Below are positions 1 through 10,025 of a stretch of 64,000 nucleotides of DNA, piece by piece. The notes below the pieces were generated by a model, which was given only the letters and a program-made list of their open reading frames with translations, had not been told where the DNA came from and did no database searches. The position numbers and the translations under genes were made by a program. This DNA is from Gilliamella sp. wkB171. GTDB lineage: Bacteria; Pseudomonadota; Gammaproteobacteria; Enterobacterales; Orbaceae. The stretch lies in contig NZ_LYST01000053.1 of the NCBI RefSeq assembly GCF_001693755.1, positions 1 through 64,000 of the forward strand, read 5' to 3'. How positions within the stretch are numbered: the first letter of the stretch is position 1; every line of letters starts with the position of its first letter.

Positions 1-178
1 TTATGCGGTATTAGCAGTCGTTTCCAACTGTTGTCCCCCTCCATTCGGCAGATCCCCATACTTTACTCACCCGTCCGCCACTCGTCATCAAGTGCAAGCA
101 CTCATGTTACCGTTCGACTTGCATGTGTTAAGCCTGCCGCCAGCGTTCAATCTGAGCCATGATCAAACTCTTCAATTT
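1..178 (-). rRNA. rrs: 16S ribosomal RNA, 5' end (partial)
   Basis: Read on the minus strand, the stretch ending at 178 starts AAATTGAAGAGTTTGATCAT and continues with the universal 27F primer region and the CTGGCGGCAGGCTTAACACA segment of bacterial 16S rRNA. Only about the first 178 nucleotides lie in the window; the rest of the operon is beyond position 1. The gene follows murI in the same direction, the arrangement known from E. coli murI-rrnB. The sequence is typical of a gammaproteobacterium. Confidence 0.97.
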
Positions 179-314
179 AAAGTTTGATGCTCAATAACTG
201 TCTCTGACATAATTCAAATGAATCTTCAGTGTCACTTATCAAGACTTAATTTTTTGAGTCCGTAGACTTTTAATCTTTCGTCTCGCAAGTGCCCACACAG
301 ATTGTCTGTTTCTT

Positions 315-327
315 CTTTTTAAAGAGC
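315..327 (-). promoter_or_regulatory. rrn leader boxA-like antitermination element
   Basis: On the minus strand this reads GCTCTTTAAAAAG, close to the E. coli rrn leader boxA (TGCTCTTTAACAA). It is followed by AGACAATCTGTGTGGGCACT, which is almost the E. coli leader sequence. It lies about 140 nt before the mature 16S 5' end, as expected for NusB/NusE-dependent antitermination. Assignment is by motif and position only. Confidence 0.7.
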
Positions 328-388
328 TGACAGCTTTAAATTTAACTAAACATTTTGTTGTTTCAGTTTGCTGTCTCAAGGGCTGCGT

Positions 389-417
389 ATACTACGCTAC
401 ACCTTTTTATTCGTCAA
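389..417 (-). promoter_or_regulatory. rrn promoter P2 (proximal)
   Basis: Minus strand: -35 TTGACG (412-417) and -10 TAGTAT (389-394) with a 17-bp spacer. It lies about 210 bp before the 16S 5' end and about 110 bp downstream of a second promoter, the usual P1/P2 tandem layout of enterobacterial rrn operons. Confidence 0.75.
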
Positions 418-498
418 GATCTTTTTTCAATATTTTTGATCTTGCTCTCTAACACCTTCTTCGTTTGTTTTTCACTAACGCCGTGTCAGTGGATGCGC

Positions 499-526
499 AT
501 TATAGGCACTTCATTTTTTTTATCAA
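499..526 (-). promoter_or_regulatory. rrn promoter P1 (distal)
   Basis: Minus strand: -35 TTGATA (521-526) and a perfect -10 TATAAT (499-504) with a 16-bp spacer. A GCGC discriminator follows directly, typical of stringently controlled stable-RNA promoters. An A/T tract lies just upstream, as in an UP element. It sits between the murI stop and the 16S leader. Confidence 0.8.
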
Positions 527-563
527 GCAAAAAAACACGATCTTTTAATTGTTCGAATAAGCT

Positions 564-1391
564 TTAAACACTCAAAACATTAATGCATTGATATCTTTGA
601 AGATTATATTGAGCTAATTTGCTAGTTAATTTTTCGACATACTGGTTAAGTGCTGTGCTAACAATAATATTCTCTTTATTTAGTGATAAATTACTATCAA
701 TCAATTTACCTTCTTTATGAAGTAATTCATAAACACGCACAGCAATTGCATTACCAGAATCAATAAAAGTAGCGTGAGGAAATATTACCTGCAACTCTTC
801 TTTGATAAAAGGATAATGTGTGCACCCCAATACAATAGTATCAGGACAAACCGATAAACTTAGCCAAGGTTGTAATAACTGTTTAAGTTGCAGCATATTA
901 ACTACCACTCCTTGCAGTTTATTCTCTGCAATCTGTGCTAGTTCAGATAGTCCAAGTAATTCGACTTTACAATCAGGTGCAAACTGTTTAATCAAATTGT
1001 TTGTATAGGCTCTTTGAACAGTTGCTTTAGTTGCTAACAGCCCTATACATTTATTTTTAGTCATTTTACTAGCTGGTTTAATAGCTGGCACAACACCAAC
1101 AATCGGAAAAGAAAATTTAGCACGTAAACTAGGTAAACAGATAGTACTTGCGGTATTACAAGCAATAACCGCTAAATCAATAGAATATAATTTGCTAATG
1201 TTATCAATAACATTAATTACTCTATCAATGAGAAACTGTTCTGATTTATCTCCGTAAGGAAACATTTCATTATCAAATGCATAGATATAGTGTAGATTAG
1301 GCATCTTTTTGCAGATTTCATTATAGACAGATAACCCACCGATACCCGAATCAAATATTAATATTGTTGGAGATTGTCTCGCTATGCTCAT
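564..1391 (-). CDS. murI: Glutamate racemase
   Basis: Interconverts L- and D-glutamate in the cytoplasm and supplies D-glutamate for peptidoglycan stem peptides. The 275-residue protein has the family length (E. coli 285). The active-site segment FDSGIGGLSV is at residues 13-22, the first catalytic cysteine is in VIACNTAST (Cys78), and the second is in LGCTHYP (Cys190, with His192). It is transcribed toward the rrn operon, so rrn promoter P1 lies immediately beyond its stop codon. This murI-rrn junction is also found in E. coli. No terminator hairpin is obvious after the stop, so some read-through into rrn is possible. Confidence 0.96.
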   Translation of the reverse strand: MSIARQSPTILIFDSGIGGLSVYNEICKKMPNLHYIYAFDNEMFPYGDKSEQFLIDRVINVIDNISKLYSIDLAVIACNTASTICLPSLRAKFSFPIVGVVPAIKPASKMTKNKCIGLLATKATVQRAYTNNLIKQFAPDCKVELLGLSELAQIAENKLQGVVVNMLQLKQLLQPWLSLSVCPDTIVLGCTHYPFIKEELQVIFPHATFIDSGNAIAVRVYELLHKEGKLIDSNLSLNKENIIVSTALNQYVEKLTSKLAQYNLQRYQCINVLSV

Positions 1392-1497
1392 ATTAAATAA
1401 AGATTAGGAAATTAAATCGACATTATCCTAAATTGAATAAAAATTTATGCAAGTAATTTTATTTAAGGTAATACTGGCTTTTTTACTCATAAATTAT

Positions 1498-1519
1498 TAA
1501 AATAGACGTCTAGATGGTA
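1498..1519 (+). promoter_or_regulatory. Candidate MetJ operator (met boxes) before metK
   Basis: A perfect met-box consensus AGACGTCT occupies 1504-1511, directly followed by the weaker AGATGGTA (1512-1519). MetJ binds at least two tandem 8-bp boxes in Enterobacterales, and metK belongs to that regulon. A possible -10 (TAAAAT, 1498-1503) abuts the perfect box, so a bound repressor would block RNA polymerase. Only one of the two boxes is strong, and no metJ gene is in the window. Confidence 0.5.
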
Positions 1520-1590
1520 AAACTGCTAAATCAGAATACATCTCATCGCATATCAAGTATTGCATTTAATAAGTTAAAAGAAGGTATATC

Positions 1591-2742
1591 ATGTCAGAAT
1601 TTTTATTTACTTCAGAATCTGTTTCAGAAGGTCATCCAGATAAAATCGCCGATCAAATATCTGATGCAGTGCTTGATGCTATTTTAAAACAAGATCCCAA
1701 AGCAAGAGTAGCTTGTGAAACTTACGTAAAGACAGGTATGGCACTCGTTGGTGGAGAAATTACAACATCTGCTTGGGTAGATATTGAAGAGTTGACCCGT
1801 AAAACTATTCATGACATAGGATATACCAGTTCAGAAATGGGTTTTGATGCCAATTCATGTGCGGTACTTAATGCTATTGGTAAACAATCGCCAGACATAA
1901 ATCAAGGTGTCGATCGAAAAGATCCTCTTGAACAAGGTGCAGGCGATCAAGGCATTATGTTCGGCTATGCTACCAATGAAATGCCAAATCTAATGCCAGC
2001 AGCAATTAGTTATGCACATGATTTAATGCGTCGTCAGGCAGAAGTCAGAAAAAATGGCACGCTGCCTTGGTTGCGTCCTGATGCTAAAAGCCAAGTCACA
2101 TTAATTTATCAAGATGGGCAGATAAAAGGAGTTGATACAGTAGTTTTATCAACCCAGCATTCCGAAGGTATTGAACAAAAAACAATACAAGAAGCAGTAA
2201 TGGAAGAAATCATTAAACCAACATTACCTGCCAAATGGTTAACATCAAGAACCAAATATTTTATTAATCCAACAGGCCGATTTGTTATCGGTGGTCCAAT
2301 GGGTGATTGTGGATTAACTGGTCGTAAGATTATTGTCGATACATATGGTGGAGCTGCACGTCATGGTGGAGGCGCATTTTCAGGAAAAGATCCATCTAAA
2401 GTTGACCGTTCAGCTGCATATGCCGCTCGGTACGTTGCTAAAAATATTGTAGCAGCAGGGCTTGCCGATAAGTGTGAATTACAAATATCTTACGCAATAG
2501 GCGTTGCAAATCCAACATCGATTTATGTCAATACTTTTGGCACAGAAAAGATTGATCATGATAAAATAGTGAATTTAATCAAAGAATTTTTTGATTTAAG
2601 ACCTTATGGATTGATTCAAATGCTTGATTTGATTCAGCCAATTTATCAACAAACTGCTAGTTATGGCCATTTTGGTCGTGATATTTTCCCGTGGGAAAAA
2701 ACAGATAAAGCTACATTACTTCGCGATGCCGCAGGATTATAG
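1591..2742 (+). CDS. metK: S-adenosylmethionine synthetase
   Basis: Makes S-adenosylmethionine from methionine and ATP, the methyl donor for reactions that include RlmJ encoded nearby. The 383 residues match E. coli MetK (384). The N-terminal GHPDKIAD carries the ATP-binding His15 and Asp17. The [13 protein letters not shown] signature is near residue 120 and the glycine-rich [15 protein letters not shown] loop near 260-275. An AGAAGG ribosome site precedes the ATG. Its last 17 bp overlap sprT in another frame, so the two are probably translationally coupled. A MetJ-like box upstream suggests repression by SAM-loaded MetJ. Confidence 0.97.
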   Translation: MSEFLFTSESVSEGHPDKIADQISDAVLDAILKQDPKARVACETYVKTGMALVGGEITTSAWVDIEELTRKTIHDIGYTSSEMGFDANSCAVLNAIGKQSPDINQGVDRKDPLEQGAGDQGIMFGYATNEMPNLMPAAISYAHDLMRRQAEVRKNGTLPWLRPDAKSQVTLIYQDGQIKGVDTVVLSTQHSEGIEQKTIQEAVMEEIIKPTLPAKWLTSRTKYFINPTGRFVIGGPMGDCGLTGRKIIVDTYGGAARHGGGAFSGKDPSKVDRSAAYAARYVAKNIVAAGLADKCELQISYAIGVANPTSIYVNTFGTEKIDHDKIVNLIKEFFDLRPYGLIQMLDLIQPIYQQTASYGHFGRDIFPWEKTDKATLLRDAAGL

Positions 2743-3229
2743 ACGAATACCCATTTCATTACATAATAAAGTCATGGCTTGTTTAAGAGAAAACCTAAGA
2801 CAAGCCAGCCTTATTTTACACACCGCATTTCCTGAACCTAAAGTAATTTATAAAGTTAAAGGAAGTATTGCCGGTAGCGCACTGTTGACACGCTGGGAAA
2901 TACAGCTTAATTCAATAATGTTAACTGACAATGGTGATACATTTATTGATGAAGTCGTCCCTCATGAACTTGCTCATCTACTAGTGTTTAAAACGTTTGG
3001 TAAAGTTAAACCTCATGGCACAGAGTGGCAATATATGATGTCTGAAGTATTGGGTAAATTACCCAAAGTAACCCATAATTTTACAATAAAGCGCAATAGC
3101 TATATGTACCGTTGTAATTGCCAAATCCACCATTTAACTAAAATCAGACATAATAAAATCCAAAACAATAAAACTAGTTATTTATGCCAAAAATGCGGTA
3201 GTATACTTAAACAAGTTATTCCAATTTAG
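2726..3229 (+). CDS. sprT: SprT family zinc metalloprotease-like protein
   Basis: A 167-residue SprT-family protein (E. coli SprT 165). The zinc-metallopeptidase motif HELAH is at residues 80-84. A C-terminal zinc ribbon is suggested by CNC near residue 131 and CQKC near 154. The ATG at 2726 is chosen because the protein then starts [11 protein letters not shown] at family length; a longer reading from 2663 lies wholly inside metK. Function is poorly known, although related SprT-domain proteins act in DNA-protein crosslink repair in eukaryotes. It overlaps metK by 17 bp and precedes an unknown membrane protein by 8 bp, so it looks like part of a metK-sprT-orf-rlmJ unit. Confidence 0.9.
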   Translation: MPQDYRRIPISLHNKVMACLRENLRQASLILHTAFPEPKVIYKVKGSIAGSALLTRWEIQLNSIMLTDNGDTFIDEVVPHELAHLLVFKTFGKVKPHGTEWQYMMSEVLGKLPKVTHNFTIKRNSYMYRCNCQIHHLTKIRHNKIQNNKTSYLCQKCGSILKQVIPI

Positions 3230-3237
3230 ACCATTAC

Positions 3238-3855
3238 ATGTGTAAACTCGATTTTCATTTTTATAAAAGTTCATTTTTTATTCTTCTCTTAGGTGTTTTT
3301 CTTTATATTTTCGGTAATTTTTATATTCCTCTATATAATGGGTTAACAGTTACACTTATTGAACACCTACAATCTCTCTTTTTATTATTTATGTGTGGTT
3401 ATACGTTTTATTATGCAAAACGCGTACAACATCATGCTACCTTATATAAATTCTGGATTTGGACAATCTTTTGGTGGATTATGCTTTTTGGACGAGGAAT
3501 AAGTTGGGGGCGTGATTTTTATCCTGACGTTCCACGTTTTTATTATAAAATCATTGCAGCTATTGTAATGGGTATACCATTACTGACGACTTTCTTACCA
3601 ACAATCCGCAAAGAAATAGCACGGCGTTATAAATTTGAAAGTATTCCTTTTTGGCATATCTTTTTCGCATTTCTTTTTTTGGGAATTGCAGATATCGCAG
3701 AGCACCATCGTATGGGACACGAATTTTTAGTATTAACTCGAGAACGTAAAGATTTGATTGAAGAATTAATGGAGATTCCTTGCCTGCTCTGTATAGCATT
3801 AACAACTTTCTATATGCAAACAAATGAACAAAAAAGGTTGAGTAAATCATGTTAA
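3238..3855 (+). CDS. Predicted inner-membrane protein of unknown function
   Basis: I do not recognise this 205-residue protein. It is strongly hydrophobic, with about five or six membrane-spanning segments (near residues 12-30, 40-60, 70-85, 100-118, 135-152 and 180-195). A conserved-looking polar patch with ADIAEHHR, RERKDLIEELMEIP and an Arg/Trp-rich loop (GRGISWGRDF) hints at a functional site between helices. It starts 8 bp after sprT, and its stop overlaps the rlmJ start by 7 bp, so it is very probably expressed with both. No signal peptide cleavage site or enzyme motif is evident. Confidence 0.75.
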   Translation: MCKLDFHFYKSSFFILLLGVFLYIFGNFYIPLYNGLTVTLIEHLQSLFLLFMCGYTFYYAKRVQHHATLYKFWIWTIFWWIMLFGRGISWGRDFYPDVPRFYYKIIAAIVMGIPLLTTFLPTIRKEIARRYKFESIPFWHIFFAFLFLGIADIAEHHRMGHEFLVLTRERKDLIEELMEIPCLLCIALTTFYMQTNEQKRLSKSC

Positions 3856-4691
3856 GTTATCGTCATAGCTATCATGCTGGTAATCATGCAGATGTGTTAA
3901 AACATGTTGTTTTAACCTTGTGCCTTGAATCGTTAAAAGAAAAAGAAAAATCGATTTTATATTTAGATACGCATTCTGGAGCGGGTCGTTATTTATTACA
4001 AAGCGAGCATGCTGAAAAAACGGGTGAATATTTATCAGGAATAAATTTAGTTTGGCAACAAACAGTTATACCAGAGGCTCTTACTCCGTATATTTCAGTG
4101 TTAAAACGGTATAATCCTTTTGATACTTTGAAATATTATCCAGGTTCTCCTTTAATTGCTAAACAACTATTAAGAGAACAAGATAAATTGAATTTAACTG
4201 AATTACACCCAAGTGACTATCCTTTATTGAAGCAAGAATTTACAAAGGATAAGCGCGCTAAGGTATTACGTGAAGATGGTTTTTTGCAATTAAAATCTAA
4301 ATTACCACCACAATCACGTCGCGGCATTATTCTAATCGATCCATCTTACGAAATAAAAGAAGACTATCAAAAAATTCCAACAGCAATTTGTGAGGCTTAT
4401 AAACGTTTTGCAACTGGAGTTTATTTGATTTGGTATCCGGTTGTGTCAAGAACACAAACCCAAAAAATGATAGATGGAATTGTAAATTTAGGAATTAAAC
4501 GAATATCGCAATTTGAACTAGCATTAAGGCCGGATAACAATCACAAAGGAATGACTGCATCAGGCATGATTGTCATCAATCCACCTTGGAAATTGCATGA
4601 GCAAATGCAAACAATCTTACCGTGGCTATCCAATATTCTTGATACAGATAAAACGGGCAATATACTGATTAAAAAATTAGTGACAGAATAA
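3849..4691 (+). CDS. rlmJ: 23S rRNA (adenine(2030)-N(6))-methyltransferase
   Basis: SAM-dependent methyltransferase that modifies A2030 of 23S rRNA. The 280-residue length equals the E. coli protein. The N-terminus has the family signature LSYRHSYHAGNHADVLKH. The catalytic motif IV appears as IDPSYE near residue 164, the RlmJ variant of the (D/N)PP(Y/F) motif, and a LDTHSGAGRY SAM-binding motif lies near residue 40. The start overlaps the preceding membrane-protein gene by 7 bp. A strong hairpin follows the stop. Confidence 0.95.
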   Translation: MLSYRHSYHAGNHADVLKHVVLTLCLESLKEKEKSILYLDTHSGAGRYLLQSEHAEKTGEYLSGINLVWQQTVIPEALTPYISVLKRYNPFDTLKYYPGSPLIAKQLLREQDKLNLTELHPSDYPLLKQEFTKDKRAKVLREDGFLQLKSKLPPQSRRGIILIDPSYEIKEDYQKIPTAICEAYKRFATGVYLIWYPVVSRTQTQKMIDGIVNLGIKRISQFELALRPDNNHKGMTASGMIVINPPWKLHEQMQTILPWLSNILDTDKTGNILIKKLVTE

Positions 4692-4709
4692 ATTGCCGGG
4701 TTAATAAAC

Positions 4710-4734
4710 AAAATGCGAGGTTTTCTCGCATTTT
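4710..4734. terminator. Bidirectional terminator between rlmJ and dgkA
   Basis: A perfect 10-bp stem (AAAATGCGAG / CTCGCATTTT) with a 5-nt loop, flanked by A and T runs. It lies between the convergent rlmJ (+) and dgkA (-) genes and can terminate both transcripts. Confidence 0.85.
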
Positions 4735-4766
4735 AAATAATTATAAAGAAAATGTTAAAACTGAAA

Positions 4767-5138
4767 TTATGGAAAAAAATGGCATGCAAATAAATATATC
4801 CATAAAATAATAGTTAATAATAGAGATAAAAATACCGCTGCTGAACCGTAATCTTTAGCTCGACCTGATAACTCATGCCTTTCCTTGCCTATACGATCAA
4901 CAACACACTCAATTGCACTATTAATCAGTTCAACAATCATGACTACACCAATCGAGCCAAGTAATAAAATACGTTCATAAATTGAAAAATCGATTAGCAT
5001 TACAATAATATAAGCGACTATTAATAAAATTAATTCTTGCCGAAATGCAGCTTCATACCTAATAGCCGATTTGAAGCCTTTTAAAGAATATTTAGTTGCA
5101 TTAAAAATACGTTGTATACCTGTCGATTTTTCCATCAT
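4767..5138 (-). CDS. dgkA: Diacylglycerol kinase
   Basis: Small integral membrane kinase that turns diacylglycerol into phosphatidic acid, recycling the lipid left over from membrane-derived glycan or LPS modification. The 123 residues match E. coli DgkA (about 122). The conserved EAAFRQE segment is near residues 29-35, and ELINSAIECVVDRI carries the family active-site glutamate and asparagine. Three transmembrane helices are visible. It lies 18 bp downstream of accA in the same direction. That adjacency is not the E. coli arrangement. Confidence 0.95.
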   Translation of the reverse strand: MMEKSTGIQRIFNATKYSLKGFKSAIRYEAAFRQELILLIVAYIIVMLIDFSIYERILLLGSIGVVMIVELINSAIECVVDRIGKERHELSGRAKDYGSAAVFLSLLLTIILWIYLFACHFFP

Positions 5139-5156
5139 AGCATTCCAAATTTAAAA

Positions 5157-6116
5157 TTATCTAACATATCCGTAATTCATTAGCCTTTGAAATCTTCTCT
5201 CCAATAAAACAGATACATCCATATTTTCCAGCTCGTCAAGATCACTTAGTAGCTGCTTTTTCAATGAAGTAGCTACTGTACTATAATCACGATGCGCACC
5301 ACCAAGAGGTTCAGGCACAATAGAATCAATAAGATTTAATTTAAGTAATTTATCAGCTGTCATATTCATGGCTTCAGCAGCAACTGATGCTTTATCTGCG
5401 CTTTTCCATAATATAGAAGCACAGCCTTCAGGAGAAATCACAGAATAGGTACTGTACTGTAGCATATTCACTTTATCTGCTACACCAATAGCAAGTGCGC
5501 CACCAGATCCACCTTCACCAATTACAGTACAAATTGTTGGCACTTTTAAACGTGACATTTCACGTAGGTTACGCGCTATCGCTTCAGCTTGACCTCGTTC
5601 TTCCGCACCAATGCCAGGATAAGCACCAGGCGTATCGATAAAAGTAATAATAGGTAATTTAAAGCGTTCAGCTAATTGCATTAATCTTAGCGCTTTACGA
5701 TATCCTTCCGGAGCAGGCATACCAAAATTACGATAAATTTTTTGCTTGGTCTCACGACCTTTTTGATGACCAATAACCATAACAGCACGATCATCAATAC
5801 GTGCAATTCCACCTACAATAGCTTTATCATCAGCATAAGCACGATCACCGGCTAATTCATCAAAATCAGTGAAAATCTCTTTAATATAATCTAAGGTATA
5901 AGGTCGGTTTGGATGCCGAGCTAATTGTGCAACATCCCAAGGGGACAAGTTTGCAAATATTTTTTTAGTTAATTCACGACTTTTTTGATTTAACTGTTTA
6001 ATTTCTTTATCTAAATTGATATCTAATTCAACTTGTTGTGAATCAATATTCTTTAAGGAATTAATTTTTGCTTCTAATTCCGCTATCGGCTTTTCAAATT
6101 CCAAAAAATTGCTCAT
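5157..6116 (-). CDS. accA: Acetyl-CoA carboxylase carboxyltransferase, alpha subunit
   Basis: With AccD forms the carboxyltransferase that passes the carboxyl group from biotin to acetyl-CoA, giving malonyl-CoA for fatty-acid synthesis. Length (319) equals E. coli AccA. The N-terminus [49 protein letters not shown] and the [12 protein letters not shown] oxyanion-hole region are all typical. It is downstream of dnaE in the same direction, as in E. coli, but separated by 235 bp here. The fab cluster for the next steps is only about 4 kb away. Confidence 0.97.
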   Translation of the reverse strand: MSNFLEFEKPIAELEAKINSLKNIDSQQVELDINLDKEIKQLNQKSRELTKKIFANLSPWDVAQLARHPNRPYTLDYIKEIFTDFDELAGDRAYADDKAIVGGIARIDDRAVMVIGHQKGRETKQKIYRNFGMPAPEGYRKALRLMQLAERFKLPIITFIDTPGAYPGIGAEERGQAEAIARNLREMSRLKVPTICTVIGEGGSGGALAIGVADKVNMLQYSTYSVISPEGCASILWKSADKASVAAEAMNMTADKLLKLNLIDSIVPEPLGGAHRDYSTVATSLKKQLLSDLDELENMDVSVLLERRFQRLMNYGYVR

Positions 6117-6351
6117 AACGATTATGATTGCCTCTTGTGTTATTTGTATTTCCTAAAAAATACACTACTAAATACAGTATACTGACTATTTCTTAAGATA
6201 AAATTAAGCCAATTCTACTATGTAATACGCATTAAAGTCACCAATATTTATTTCAGTAAGCTTTAAGATATATTAAAATCATTTTACCTAATTCTATTGA
6301 TATAAATTTTATTCTGAGTTGTTGATGAAAAATACATCGCTGATATATGGG

Positions 6352-9300
6352 CTATTCGAACTCAAATTCAATACGCTCATTTCCAAGTAATGTTTTCAAC
6401 TCTACGATTAAAGCATCTTCAGGAACTATACGCCAAGTTGTTCCAAATTGGATTCGAACGACCGAATCATCTCGATGATAATAAAGATTAACCGGTACAC
6501 TACCATGTCGATGAGGCTCTAAAATCTGTTGTAAACGCTGTAATATTGAACGATTAGCTTCGGCTTCAGTTAATGTAATAGCCAAGCCCTTAACATATTT
6601 AGCTCGAGCATCTTTCAAATCAACAATATCGCGAACAGACATCTTTAGTCCACCATTAAAATCATCGGGGCTAACTTGACCTGACACTATCAAAATTTTA
6701 TCTTTAACTAAAAGGTGTCCAAACTTTTCTAAAGAATCGGCAAATAACATGCCATCAATCCGACCAGAACGATCATCTAAAGTAAACAGACCAATTTTAT
6801 TGCCTTTTTTGGTAATTCTAACTCTCGCATCAGCAACTATTCCTGCGAAGGTTGCTGTCTTTCCCCAACCAGTTGGTGCAGCTTCACTAATGCGTACGCC
6901 ACCAGCATAACGATTGAGTTCTTTCAAATATTGCGTAACCGGATGGCCGGTTAGATAAAGTCCTAAAGCATCTCTTTCACCATCAAGTAATACTTGAGCT
7001 GGTAGCTCTGGTACCGCTGCATAGGCGTGTTCAACTTGTTCAGGCTCTTGAGCTAAGACACCAAACATATCTTCTTGGCCAATATTTTGCGCTTTGGTAT
7101 ATTGCTCAGCTGCCTGCATGGCATCACTAATGCTATGTAAAATTGCTGCCCGATGCGGTCCTAATTTATCAAAAGCACCGGCCATAGTTAGCTTTTCTAG
7201 TACACGTCGATTGATTTTTTTCATATCTGTACGTGCACACAGTTCAAAAATATTTTTAAAATAGCCACCACTGTTTCGTGCTTCAACAATTGCTTCAATT
7301 GGCCCTTCACCAACGCCTTTTATTGCACCAATACCATAAACAATTTCGCCTTTGTCATTGACATGAAAATGGTACAAACCGCTATTAATATCTGGAGGAT
7401 TAACTTTTAGTCCCATTCGTAGGCATTCATCAACCAAGCCCACAATTTTATCGGTATTATCCATATCTGCTGTCATAACAGCTGCCATGAATTCAGCTGG
7501 ATAATGGGTTTTCAGCCATAATGTTTGGTAAGACACCAGTGCATAGGCGGCAGAGTGTGATTTATTAAAACCATAACCAGCAAACTTTTCAACCAAATCA
7601 AAAATATGCATTGAAAGTTCACCATCCACGCCTTGTTTCTCCGCTCCTTCTTTAAAAACAGAACGTTGTTTAGCCATCTCTTCTGGTTTCTTTTTACCCA
7701 TAGCTCGGCGCAGTAGATCGGCACCGCCTAAGGTATAACCGGACAAAGTTTGTGCTATTTGCATGACCTGTTCTTGATATAAAATAATGCCATAAGTTGG
7801 CTCTAAAATAGGTTTTAATGACTCATGTTGATATTTTATATCGGGATAAGAAACATCTTCTCGCCCATGTTTACGATCGATAAAATTATCTACCATTCCT
7901 GACTGTAAAGGTCCCGGGCGAAATAATGCTACTAAGGCAATCATATCCTCAAAACAGTCTGGTTTTAAGCGCCGAATTAAATCCTTCATGCCACGCGATT
8001 CTAGCTGAAATACTGCTGTTGTTTCGGCTTTTAGCAATAAATCAAAAGAGTCTTTATCATCAAGAGGAATGCGCGTAATATCAACAAGTTCTTTCCCTTC
8101 TCGAATTTGACGTTCATTAATCATTTTGATAGCCCAATCAATAATGGTTAATGTGCGCAATCCAAGGAAATCAAACTTAACTAAGCCGGCATATTCAACA
8201 TCATTTTTATCAAATTGAGTAACAGGATGATGCCCTTCGGGGTCACAATAAATAGGTGAAAAATCGGTAATTTTTGTTGGTGAAATCACAACACCACCGG
8301 CATGTTTACCAGCATTGCGAGTCACACCTTCTAATTGACGAGCAATATCAATTAGCGACTTAACCTCTTCGTTATTATCATATAATTCTTGTAGTTGTGG
8401 TTCGAGTTCAAACGCTTTAGCCAGTGTCATACCTGGATCTAAAGGAATCAATTTAGAAATACGATCGACAAACCCATAAGGATGGCCAAGCACTCGCCCC
8501 ACATCTCGAATAACTGCTTTAGCCGCCATAGTACCAAATGTAATAATTTGAGATACCGCATCACGACCATACATATCGGCAACATGATCAATAACCAAAT
8601 CACGTTTTTCCATGCAAAAATCGACATCAAAGTCAGGCATTGATACACGTTCAGGATTTAAAAAACGTTCAAAAAGTAAGTCAAAGGCTAGCGGATCTAG
8701 ATCTGTTATTTTTAATGCATAAGCCACTAATGAACCTGCGCCCGAACCTCGACCAGGGCCTACTGGGATATCATTATCTTTTGACCATTGAATAAACTCC
8801 ATCACGATCAAAAAATAACCGGGAAACCCCATTTGATTAATAACATTAAGTTCGGTTTCTAAGCGCTCATCATATTCTGCTCGTTTTTGTGCTCTAATAT
8901 CTGGATCAGGAAAAAGAAACTCTAGCCGTTCTTCTAGGCCTTCACGAGATTTATAGACTAAAAAATCTTCAGTAGACATATCCCCTGTTGGAAATTTAGG
9001 TAAAAAATATTCACCCAAACGTATAGTCACATTGCAGCGCTTAGCTATTTCTACACTATTTTCTAAAGCTTCAGGAATATCTGAAAACAACTCACACATT
9101 TCCTGTTCACTACGCAGGTACTGTTCTGGTGAATAGTTTTTAGGACGATTAGGATCTTCAAGAGTATTGCCATCATGTATCGCTACGCGAATTTCATGGG
9201 CCTCAAAATCAGAAGGTTGTAAAAAACGAACATCATTGGTCGCAACAACCGGCAACATATATTGTTCAGCAAGTTTTACCGCGCTATGAATAAACAACTC

Positions 9301-9831
9301 TTCGTTGTTACGTTTAGTACGAACTAACTCAAAATAAAAGTGATCATGAAAATTTTCTTGATAAAAATTAATAGCATTATCGATTATAGACGGATTATTA
9401 CGAATAATACCTATACCAATATCACTTTCCCGCCCCGCTAAAATTATAAGTCCAGTACGATATTGAGCTAACCACTGTTGATCAACAACTGGCATATCAC
9501 CAATATATCCTCTTTCATAAGCTTTAGAGATAAGTAATGTCAGATTTTTGTAACCTTCATTATTAGCAGCAAGTAGAGTTAATCGATAAATATCATCCGG
9601 TAATTGTGAGCTTCTAATTGCTAAATCAGCACCAATAATCGGCTTAATTCCTTTAGCCATCGCAGATCCATAAAACTTAACCAAACCACAAAGGTTGGTA
9701 AAGTCGGTAATAGCAAAAGCAGGCATATGCAATTGATTAACTTCATTAACCAATGCCCCCACTTTAGCGATACCATCAACCATTGAAAAGTCACTATGTA
9801 GATGAAGATGAATAAACTTAGGCTCTGTCAT
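6352..9831 (-). CDS. dnaE: DNA polymerase III subunit alpha
   Basis: Replicative polymerase catalytic subunit. Its 1159 residues match E. coli DnaE (1160). The N-terminal PHP domain begins at residue 6 with [14 protein letters not shown]. The palm carries the catalytic aspartates in MPDFDVDF near residue 400 and a third in the KFDFLGL segment near 555. The fingers region ([10 protein letters not shown] near 760) and the C-terminal OB fold (about 985-1075) are intact, so there is no intein or split. It sits upstream of accA, as in E. coli, but rnhB-lpxB are not on its other side; the fab genes are. Confidence 0.98.
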   Translation of the reverse strand: MTEPKFIHLHLHSDFSMVDGIAKVGALVNEVNQLHMPAFAITDFTNLCGLVKFYGSAMAKGIKPIIGADLAIRSSQLPDDIYRLTLLAANNEGYKNLTLLISKAYERGYIGDMPVVDQQWLAQYRTGLIILAGRESDIGIGIIRNNPSIIDNAINFYQENFHDHFYFELVRTKRNNEELFIHSAVKLAEQYMLPVVATNDVRFLQPSDFEAHEIRVAIHDGNTLEDPNRPKNYSPEQYLRSEQEMCELFSDIPEALENSVEIAKRCNVTIRLGEYFLPKFPTGDMSTEDFLVYKSREGLEERLEFLFPDPDIRAQKRAEYDERLETELNVINQMGFPGYFLIVMEFIQWSKDNDIPVGPGRGSGAGSLVAYALKITDLDPLAFDLLFERFLNPERVSMPDFDVDFCMEKRDLVIDHVADMYGRDAVSQIITFGTMAAKAVIRDVGRVLGHPYGFVDRISKLIPLDPGMTLAKAFELEPQLQELYDNNEEVKSLIDIARQLEGVTRNAGKHAGGVVISPTKITDFSPIYCDPEGHHPVTQFDKNDVEYAGLVKFDFLGLRTLTIIDWAIKMINERQIREGKELVDITRIPLDDKDSFDLLLKAETTAVFQLESRGMKDLIRRLKPDCFEDMIALVALFRPGPLQSGMVDNFIDRKHGREDVSYPDIKYQHESLKPILEPTYGIILYQEQVMQIAQTLSGYTLGGADLLRRAMGKKKPEEMAKQRSVFKEGAEKQGVDGELSMHIFDLVEKFAGYGFNKSHSAAYALVSYQTLWLKTHYPAEFMAAVMTADMDNTDKIVGLVDECLRMGLKVNPPDINSGLYHFHVNDKGEIVYGIGAIKGVGEGPIEAIVEARNSGGYFKNIFELCARTDMKKINRRVLEKLTMAGAFDKLGPHRAAILHSISDAMQAAEQYTKAQNIGQEDMFGVLAQEPEQVEHAYAAVPELPAQVLLDGERDALGLYLTGHPVTQYLKELNRYAGGVRISEAAPTGWGKTATFAGIVADARVRITKKGNKIGLFTLDDRSGRIDGMLFADSLEKFGHLLVKDKILIVSGQVSPDDFNGGLKMSVRDIVDLKDARAKYVKGLAITLTEAEANRSILQRLQQILEPHRHGSVPVNLYYHRDDSVVRIQFGTTWRIVPEDALIVELKTLLGNERIEFEFE

Positions 9832-9988
9832 ATTTATCAGAAATAATTATGCTAAAAAATTGTGAGCGATTATATCACAAGCAATAGTAATATTCTTACT
9901 TCTGTTTATAAACATGTTTTGTTTGAATTGAAAAAAATAGAAAGAATCTTTTTGATAACTTTGAACGATGAAAAGAATTAAAACTATA

Positions 9989-10014
9989 CCACCGATAATC
10001 TATTTTATCGGTGG
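9989..10014 (-). terminator. Terminator of the fab operon after fabF
   Basis: A 9-bp stem (CCACCGATA / TATCGGTGG) with an 8-nt loop starts about 11 bp beyond the fabF stop. On the minus strand it is followed by a T-rich stretch (TATAGTTTTAATTCTTTT), consistent with an intrinsic terminator. Confidence 0.7.
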
Positions 10015-10025
10015 ATAATCATTAA

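Noticed and set aside
355-567. 70-codon plus-strand open frame
   Set aside because: It lies wholly over the rrn promoters and leader on the other strand, is rich in Phe, Ser and Leu, and has no ribosome site.
2663-2725. Longer N-terminus for SprT
   Set aside because: The extra 21 codons lie inside metK in another frame, and the SprT family begins near the ATG at 2726.
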